Program-made: the position numbers and the translations under genes
The notes under the pieces: model-generated
The model's input: the letters and a program-made list of their open reading frames with translations, nothing else
Database searches by the model: none
What the model was told of the DNA's origin: nothing
Part shown: piece by piece, positions 56,701 to 64,000 of the stretch
Position numbering within the stretch: the first letter of the stretch is position 1
Layout: each line of letters opens with the position of its first letter
Assembly: GCA_003117195.1 (NCBI GenBank)
Contig: BDSI01000042.1
Coordinates: forward strand, 446,986-510,985
DNA length: 64,000 nt
Source: Eudorina sp. 2006-703-Eu-15
Taxonomy: Eukaryota > Chlorophyta > Chlorophyceae > Chlamydomonadales > Volvocaceae
Direction of reading: 5' to 3'

Positions 56701-59700
56701 CCCGAAGTCGGGACTGGAGGCTCTCAACGCGGGCGCGCATCTGGGCGTCGTCCAAGGCGCCGTCCTTGGCGGCGGCAGCGTCGCCATCGGCCTTCGTCGT
56801 CGCCGCCTTGGCATCCGCTGCCCGGTCGCCCTCCGCCACGTCACGAACGCCGGCGATATCCTGCGCGCGTACAGTCAATGTGGCGATCGGTGACAAGCAA
56901 GCAAAATGGATTAATGCACACATGCGCTGTCGCACAAACTGCGTGGTCGAGGGCAAGGCTTAGCACAGGCAGCGGGACTAGGTCCCGCAAACAACAGCAG
57001 TCAAGACACCGACAGGTTTCGCCATGTCCCAGCTGTCCGATGTTCAGATGTAGATGCTCCCTGTTATCGCTGATTTGGCCCTTCGACCCCAGAATGCACT
57101 CATGTACACGTGTAGTTAAAACGTCCTTTGTGTTTGCACACCTTCATGATGGCTGCCAGCTCCGCGGCCGCCTCCTCCAGTCGGGAGTCCAGCAGCGGCG
57201 GGTAGCGCAACTGCGTCGGGGTAACCCAGATCAACCCAGCCAGCCATCAAGGCGCAAGTCACTACATGCGCCAGCACAGACAGGTGACCAGACACTGTAT
57301 CGTGATGGGAATTTTCAAACGCTACAGTTGGTGCCGAGTTGCCGACCTAGATGCGATCGCATGAACCTCAAAGTCGTCGAGATCCATCAAGAAACCAACT
57401 CATACTTTTCTCTCGTTGTGTCAGTGTAACTATGACTTTAATGTAGAGCTCATCAGGAGCTGCTGCCCCCAGGAACTGGAGGCGTATGCAGCTCAGGACA
57501 TGTGTTAACATCACCCACAACGAGAGAGGGACGACGAGCCGCCACGTGCCCTAACCAAAGCGACATCATGCCCCTTGCATGGCAATAATCATGTGGTGCA
57601 TGTGTACTGCGACCCGCTCACTGCTATGGCAAGTGCTGATAGGCACATCGAGCAGTTCATGACGTTACAGGTCGTGCCGTCCATAATAAAGTCGCAGAGC
57701 AGCATCGTTTCCTACCCACGAATGTACAGAGGCCCCCTCGAGCGCATTCCCTCTACTGCCAACCATGGCGGTCGAATCACATGCACCTACTCTCCCATAT
57801 ACCAACCCAACCCGGCAACCCATCGTGACCCACCCCAAGCATGTGGTACAGCTTGAAGTTGACGAACTGCAGCAGCGTGTTGTAAAACTCCAGGAAGGTC
57901 AACATCACCTTGTAGTCCACATCGGGGGGCAGAACCTGCGCGGCGACACGAGGGAACAGCCGCAAGGATACGTGTGGGTGTGCGAGCAACGATACAACAT
58001 ACTACGAAGATACCCATTGTAATGTCCGCGGCTGCTGGATTGTGGCCTTGACACCCGGCTCTTCTGCACCCCACAACCCCTCGACAGGCGACCCGTCCCC
58101 CAGTTCGTCCGCGACTCCAGAAACCGCCGTGTGTATGCCGCGCCTAACCCATGGGCATCAAACACACACACCTGCGACAAGGCGTGTGGCACCAGCCAGG
58201 TGACGGTCTGTCCGAGCACCTCCGCTTGGAAGTAGTACCCCTTGACGCTCACAAATACCCGCCGGAGGGCGCCGCTGCGAACCATGTAGGCTTGCCACTC
58301 CAGCGCCAGGCGCCGGGATGTGTGGACAGCCTGCGGGCGCGTAGGAAGGCCGGGCGAGCACGCGAGATGAGGAACAAGGGATCGGGCTAAACCTCGAAAG
58401 GCACGGCGTTTGCAAGATAATGAGCACATATTGCACTGCTGTAACCAAATGGATACATGCATGTTTGTCGTGCACCGTTGGTGGCGTGGCAATTTGGAGG
58501 AAACTGTCGCGCAACGGCGCAGCATTACGCACAACGGCTTCGGTAAACCGTACGACAAGCTGTACCTTGGGCGGAATGTCGTACTTGCTCTCAGCGGGCA
58601 GCGTTGCGAACAGGTGGACCATGGTCAACGCATCATCCAGGTCTCGGAGCGCGTCCACGAAGGACGGGTACCTGCAACGCGCATGAAACAAAAACTTGGA
58701 TTTCGCAAGCTGGTAATCCAATCCACCCGTTGTTACAAGTTCAGTACAGGTGACGTGTTTCTGTCTTCTGGGTACAATGCTTCACCTGTAAACATTGTAC
58801 TCAGAAGACAGAAACACATCTGGTTTGTTCAGGTCCGGTCGCCCTAGGCCGTCACCTGTTTCTCACATGGAGGCACAACCCCCACGACGCCGTGCACTAC
58901 GAAGTGCCGTACCTTTCCTTGACCAAGTGATCCAGACGGTACGTGGGCTTCAAGTGCATCAGCCTCTTGGCGAGGTCCGCATTGTGTTTGGCGCGGGCCT
59001 TCCGGACCTTCTTGTCGTGCGCCTTGATGTTCCTGAGGTTCACGACACAAGCCGCGCGCAAGGGGTGAGAGAACGGTCCCAACCAAGGGCGAGAGCGATA
59101 CGTCTAGACCAACTCAGCATGGGCAATGGTTTTGCTGCCTGGCTAAACATGTGCCAGCGACTGCACAGCGCTGTAGTCACCGCCGCCAGGGGACGGCTGC
59201 CGCCGCCAGCCATCTGTAAACCCGCGACGGCGCACCTGAACGTGTTCAGAAGCGGCTCGTGCGCCAGCCAGTTGATGTCCTTTAAATGGTAATAGGTTTT
59301 GTTGGCTCCCTTGGGTTTCTTCCTAGGCTCTCGAGGGTGGATACCCTTGAGGATGCAGAGACGCCTGCAAACCAGCCCAAGGGCCCCAGGGCAGGATTAA
59401 CACCACGCGAATCCATACATGCTTTGCGCAGAGTTAAAATGCATGAAGGATGCTGCAGCCAAAAAATGACCTTAGGCGCCCCAGCAAGTTGACAGCTGGT
59501 CCCACCTGAACTCCGAGAGCCGCAGCTGCAGCTTTCGGACGGCTTGCGTCCGCGTAATGTATTGGGCGGCATTGCCCGCCTTTCCCTGCGAAAAGAAAAC
59601 ACGCCGACTTCCCGTAAATTGGACCCGCCGCCACAACTTACGCCCCATTTACGCATGGAGAGAAATATGCTGTATCTGTCCGCACCTTCTTCAGCTTCTT

Positions 59701-59706
59701 TCCCAT
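53799..59706 (-). CDS. PES1: Pescadillo homologue (PES1/NOP7), ribosome biogenesis, complete
   Basis: Twelve exons (minus): 59706-59686, 59585-59506, 59364-59236, 59032-58913, 58671-58566, 58330-58172, 57935-57834, 57210-57142, 56860-56398, 56011-55755, 55336-55124 and 54581-53799 (TGA). All are in phase, giving 833 residues. The first ~262 residues are the Pescadillo N domain: [74 protein letters not shown]. An acidic linker follows (runs of D and E). A BRCT domain lies at about 440-545 ([38 protein letters not shown]). The tail is acidic then Lys/Ala-rich and includes [20 protein letters not shown]. In other eukaryotes Pescadillo works with BOP1 and WDR12 in the nucleolus for 60S pre-rRNA processing. 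This protein is longer than human PES1 because of its linkers. Two introns hold strong hairpins. Confidence 0.93.
55560..55645. repeat. Perfect 40-bp inverted repeat, 6-base loop, in Pescadillo intron 10
   Basis: The left arm 55560-55599 and right arm 55606-55645 are exact reverse complements around CGGCCA. The arms start AACCGGCTCGACAG and end TGTCGAGCCGGTT. The surrounding sequence is not symmetrical. It lies midway in the intron between the exons ending 55755 and starting 55336. It could be a recent foldback insertion, a small-RNA hairpin or a sequence artefact. Confidence 0.95.
58755..58817. repeat. 25-bp inverted repeat, 13-base loop, in Pescadillo intron 4
   Basis: Arms 58755-58779 and 58793-58817 pair at 24 of 25 positions. 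The single difference would be a G-U wobble in a plus-strand RNA and a mismatch in the minus-strand (gene-sense) RNA. The arms begin GTGTTTCTGTCTTCTG. Confidence 0.93.
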
Positions 59707-60158
59707 CCTGGACGCCCGGAAAGCGGCCGGCCGGCCGGCTCGCCGACCTTGCGGCTTTCGCTACCAAATGTAAAGCGGTGGACCGCCGCCGGAAGAAATT
59801 GGAACACACCCTATATATAATGTCTATTACAAAACGTTTGCGCAATGTATTGCATGTTTACATTGGTTCGGTGGCGTGCTTGGTATTTATTTCATTGCCG
59901 GACAGAATTGGGCCCTTCACTCGTCACATGGTACTGGTTTTGCCCGCATGCACTTGCTGAAGGACTATGTTTAAATGATATTTGTGTGTCACTTTACCTC
60001 ATCACAGTATGTGAACAGGACACATTCAACTTTCGATCGAGAAGGGACTTTTCCGGTTTTTACGTTGAACAACTGTGAACTAGACCTCATGCCTATTTAC
60101 GCCTGGTAACATTGACCTGTGGACGTGATCGCTTGCCGTGCGCAAGCACCGCAAAAGG
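59707..60158. promoter_or_regulatory. Divergent intergenic region between Pescadillo and the HOS1-like gene
   Basis: Only about 452 bp separate the two start codons, so both 5' untranslated regions and promoters must lie here. No TATA box or other core element was confidently recognised. A short TATATATAATG patch at 59812-59822 is the only AT-rich promoter-like feature. Co-regulation of the two genes is possible but inferred only from the arrangement. Confidence 0.4.
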
Positions 60159-63100
60159 ATGGCGCCAACTGCGACAGCTCCGTCCTCTGCGGCGGCCAAC
60201 GCTCTGGCTGTGCTGGCCTCATGCAACCTCAAGGAGCTCCACCTGAAGCGCGCTGACGGCAGCCGCATCCTGGACTCGCTCCACGCGACCTGCCGCGCTG
60301 CTTGCCTCATCCCAGCCGGCACCCCCGACGAGAGCCCCCGCGAGCGGTACCTGGCCGTCTTTGACGCGGCCCTGAACGGCGGCCTCGGCTGCTGGATCCT
60401 TGACTACGTGGAGGTTGTCTGCGCTGACCGTCACCTAACTTCGAACGATCCCCTGGAAGCATACCTGCTGGACGGCGGGTTTGTGAAGACCTGGGCGCAG
60501 GCCTGCCTGCAGCGCGCGGAGCAGGCCGCCACCGCCGCCCTCACCAGCGAGCAATCCTTCCACTCCTTCCAGGCCAGTCAGCTGCAGCAGCAGCTGGCGC
60601 AGATGCGGGTGCTGGTGGCGGTGCTCAAAGCCCTGGACCGCATCCGGGCGGTGGCAGCCGGCGGCGCGGCGGCCCTTGCCGCCGTGGCGGCCGCGGCAGC
60701 TGCGGCAGCCGCTGCAGCTGCGGGAACGGCTGTCGTCCAGGACAAGTAAGGCGCGGGGCCGTGCGGGCGGGCGGGGGACATGGGCTGCGAGAGGCCCCAC
60801 TGCGGATTCCTCCGCTCGTGCTTTCCCTGTGTGCTCGCACTGCCACCGAAGACTCCCAGACGGACGATCGGTAGCCAGGGCGGTGCTTGCCCGAGTGTCA
60901 GGGGGGACGTGTTAGGTCGCGGCGGCGCAGTGTTGGGCTCCAGTGGTGGGACGTGGGAGTAAACGTTGAGTTCGGAGCCGGAGGGGAGCGACAGCGGACA
61001 GCCTCTGGGTGATGTGAGGGCGACCCGACGGGTGTCTGCGGCCCCGGTGGGCGCACTGCGATGCTGCGGCTCGCGCGTCAGTCGGAGAGGCGGTCTGTGG
61101 GGATCCGGTTGGGCTCGGCGGGTCCGCCGGGGGCGGGGGCGGGGGCGGGACCCTCGCGGATGCATGGAAGCCCAGCCCAGCCCCGCCCCTACCTAGGTCG
61201 CCCCGGCCTGACACCTTGCGGCTCGACCCCCTCCCCCAGCAATCGGTCCTCCAGTAACTATCCCTGTTACCGACCCCTGTAGGTTGTCGGTGAAGGCGGA
61301 GCTCAGGCAGGCGGTGCTGCTGGAGCAGGCCTTCCAGGTGGGGCCGGACAACCGGGGCCAACCGGGGTGTGGTCAGGGTGGGACTACAGGGCTCTCCCTT
61401 GCATCAGGCCTGGGACGGGAGATGGGGCAGCGGCTGCCTTCACGGTGTACGAACGAAATCCAATCTGTACGACGGTACGCATCATCGCTTTTCACGGCGG
61501 GAGGCTTTGGGTACCCCCGGGGGATTATCCCCCCTGCAGGTGATGGACTGGGTGGCGCGGCAGGGGCTGGCGGAGCCGCGGTCGGCGCCCGGTGGCCGCT
61601 TCGCCTCCTACCCGGAGTGGTCCCGAGCGGTGACGGCTCGCAGGTCCCGGGCGGCGCCGCGAGCGCTCTTCCTGGACTCGCTGCTGCAGGTGCGAGGGGT
61701 TCGGGGACACGTGGGGAGGAGGGTTGAAGTTATGGTCGAAGGATGGGTCTCGCGTGAATGTTGTACGAGAGGAGAGACGTGCTGTCGGGCGGGAGGAGGG
61801 GGCATGCCCTTCCCAGGATTCAGCTATCGCATGGCCTAAACCATTATCCAGAGATGAATAAATCAGTTGATGGGCATCGGTCTTCCGCGTGCGAATTTTG
61901 TGTCAGGGACGTGTTGGTCGGCGTCTGTTGGGTACACCGCGGCGCGATTTCGATGCCTGACTATTGGTTTTGGTTTCGTATCTCACGTAAGCTGTAAGCC
62001 CCCACGGCTATTCCAATCCCCGAAACCCGCCCGGCACATGGCCCCTGCCCGCAGTCCCTTTCCCTGTCCGGCGCCTACCCCTCGGCCTCCGTCCCCAACA
62101 TGCTGCACACGCTGCTGCTGGTGGTGCGGGACGTGGAGCCGGAGGCCTGGGCGGCCAAGCTGGCGTTATTGTCGTACTACCTCATGGACGCTGGTGTGCT
62201 GGACGGACCCGCCGCCGCGGGCCCCGCCGGCGCAGCAGCCCCGGGTGGCGGTGGTGGTGGGGCCGGTGGCGGGAGCAGCGGTTCGGGTTCTCGGCTGGAG
62301 GCGGCTCTGGCGGATCTGCGGCTTACGTTCCGTCTGTCGCCCGGGGATGTGGGCGTGTGGCAGTGCTACTACCTGCTGGACTGCGCGACAGCGGGTGAGC
62401 TGACTCAGCCGCGGTCACCATCGTTCGGCCGCTCTCCAAATTCTGCACGGCTTGGTCCATACTCCTCCCTCTTGAGCGTGTGTGTGTGAGGGGGGGGGTG
62501 GGCCCAAGAAGAACTGCGCCGCGAGAAAAGAGGCATCCAGCATGACAGTCGGTGTAGATAAATCATATACCCGACACCCAAAAATGTGGTAAAGGGTAAC
62601 TGAGCCGCGAGGAGGTGTGGGTGTGTCAGTTGTCCGCTGGGTGCGATGAGTGTCGCTGCACCTGGCATTGACAAACCCACGGATACGTCTGACGGTCCTC
62701 GTCTTGCCGCTCCCCTGCCGCCTCCGCCAACGCCCCCGCCGCCGTCTCCAGTGACCCCTGGGTCAGCGGAGGATCCCTACCTGGCCCGCGCCTGCGCGCT
62801 GCTGCCGTCTTACGTCACCTCCAAGACGCCCTTTGCGTTCATAGAGGTAAGTGGCGGTCTCACCGATGAGCCGTGCACAGGATGCCTTTGACGGGCGGGG
62901 TCAGGGGTCAGGGGAGGGGCCTGCCCGGCCATCCCGAGTTCAACTGCACAGGGGCGTAGGGGTCAGTGCGGCGCGATGCGCTGCGCTGCTTACGTAAGAG
63001 GAATGTGGATAAACGAAGAATGGGGAACGGCATGCGCCTTGGGCCCTTGGGAGTATCAAGTATCACTGCCCAAGTGCTCCTCCTCCCACCTTGTGCCCCA

Positions 63101-63955
63101 TCCGCGCCGGCGCTCTGTCCTGGCTCGCGGTCCCCCACAGGCTCTTCAGGCGCTGGGTCGACCCGACATGGCCCTGGCGGTGGACCGGGGCCAGCTGGGG
63201 GCGGCGGGAGAGGCGGCGACGGCGACGACATCGGCATCCTCCTCGGGCCGCTGCCATACCTCCCTGCCGCAAGCCACGACGCTGCTCGAAATACGGCTCA
63301 AGTAAGGCAGGGGCCGGGGCAGGGACCCCACAGTACGACCGGTGCTACCGCAGCGCCCCGCTCCAGATGGGTCATTCCACAACCCTTCAATGAGCGGCCT
63401 GGCGCTTCAGACCTCTTGCCGCCATGGAAGCACATCCCCCACCCCCTTCCGTTTGTCGCAATGCGCACTGTGCCCTCACGCGGGCGCGCGTGTGTGTATA
63501 AGAAATCGACGCGAGAACAAAAGTGAGACGCTTGTTTGTATGTACTGCCAGCCGCCCTTCCTGTTCGTTCGTTTGCCTGTCGGGCGGGTCCACCCCCGAT
63601 GTGCATCCGGACAGCCGAACTGCCCCCGGCCGCCCTCCCTCCAACTTTCTTCATCCCTCCCTCCGCCACCGCAGGTGCGGTCTCTTGACGGAGGGTTTCA
63701 TGCTGCTGAGGCAGCACACGGCCGAGCTGGCAGCCCGGGGCCACCCCGCCGCCAAGGTGCAGGAGCACACGCAGGCGCTGCTGCGGCGGCTGGCGGACTG
63801 GGCGGCGGAGGCCGACACGGAAGCGCGCAAGGCGGCGGAGGCCGGGGCGAGCGCCGGGTCCAGCTCCGAGGCTGCGGCGGCGGCGGCGGCTTGGGGTGCG
63901 GGGCCCGTGGACGGGTGGCTGAATCGGCTCACGGAGCTGCCGCTCAATGCAACCG
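60159..63955 (+). CDS. HOS1/ELYS-like protein, 5' part (gene continues past the window)
   Basis: Exons: 60159-60745, 61283-61337, 61540-61689, 62055-62394, 62752-62846, 63141-63301 and 63675-63955. All are in phase, and the last ends at a GTGGGT donor. The N-terminal part (LAVLASCNLKEL; RYLAVFDAALNGGLGCWILDYVEVVC; SNDPLEAYLLDGGFVKTW) follows plant HOS1. The later part (SPGDVGVWQCYYLLD; EDPYLARACALLPSYV; LLEIRLKCGLLTEGFMLLRQH) follows the helical ELYS-type domain of HOS1 and nucleoporin ELYS. Plant HOS1 is a nuclear-pore-associated RING E3 ligase acting in mRNA export and cold or flowering signalling. Here the RING is not visible: the Cys/His series is absent between the first helix and the RYLAVFD segment. 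Exon 1 ends in an Ala-rich run of about 30 residues. The divergent neighbour is Pescadillo. Confidence 0.75.
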
Positions 63956-64000
63956 GTGGGTGGATGGCAGGACGGGCCGAGCCGCGGAGTGGGCGTGGCG

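Noticed and set aside
61284..61727. 147-codon frame spanning exons 2-3 of the HOS1-like gene
   Set aside because: It reads through a GT/AG intron. The spliced frames match the phases of the neighbouring exons better.
62646..62751. Upstream Pro-rich extension of exon 5 of the HOS1-like gene
   Set aside because: The pyrimidine-rich tract ending CTCCAG at 62751 is a strong acceptor in the required phase, so the Pro-rich reading is intron sequence.

Overview
This window looks like nuclear DNA of a volvocine green alga (Chlamydomonas/Volvox/Gonium relatives). The genes are GC-rich and cut by many short GT-AG introns, and two introns use GC-AG borders. Proteins carry long Ala, Gln, Ser and acidic tracts. 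The 3' ends of resident retroelements, and one gene, carry TGTAA, the usual chlorophycean poly(A) signal. There is one proline-rich HRGP-like stretch, and 5'-truncated LINE copies end in (CATT)n tails. No rRNA, tRNA, CRISPR or bacterial operon was seen. The species cannot be fixed from sequence alone. All gene models are my own manual splicing, checked by reading-frame phase and, where possible, by paralogue comparison.

Layout. (1) 0.3-11.9 kb: two tandem plus-strand paralogues of an unrecognised, helix-rich family. The first ends in a Gln-rich tail. The second starts MGCGVS, an acylation-like N terminus. (2) 12-22 kb: mostly gene-poor DNA with simple repeats, plus a minus-strand Pro/Ser-rich reading frame at 16-17 kb. 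(3) 21.9-29.6 kb: a retroelement nest with at least three LINE-like families, nested insertions and readable target-site duplications (TSDs). (4) 30.9-42.5 kb: two tandem minus-strand SGNH/GDSL-type hydrolase genes with a type II membrane anchor. Both need the same 14-nt microexon. (5) 43.7-44.5 kb: another LINE 3' end. (6) 44.7-47.1 kb: a complete six-exon glutathione S-transferase gene (minus). (7) 48.5-49.5 kb: two more LINE 3' ends, one with a perfect 10-bp TSD. (8) 49.7-52.0 kb: a complete YchJ-like SEC-C zinc-motif protein, probably plastid-targeted (plus). (9) 53.8-59.7 kb: a complete 12-exon Pescadillo (PES1/NOP7) ribosome-biogenesis gene (minus), with two strong hairpins in its introns. 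(10) 60.2 kb to the window end: the 5' part of a HOS1/ELYS-like gene (plus), divergent from Pescadillo and apparently without a RING finger.

The genes do not form one pathway. Two local duplications and repeated LINE insertion shaped the locus; the Pescadillo/HOS1-like pair is the conserved housekeeping end.
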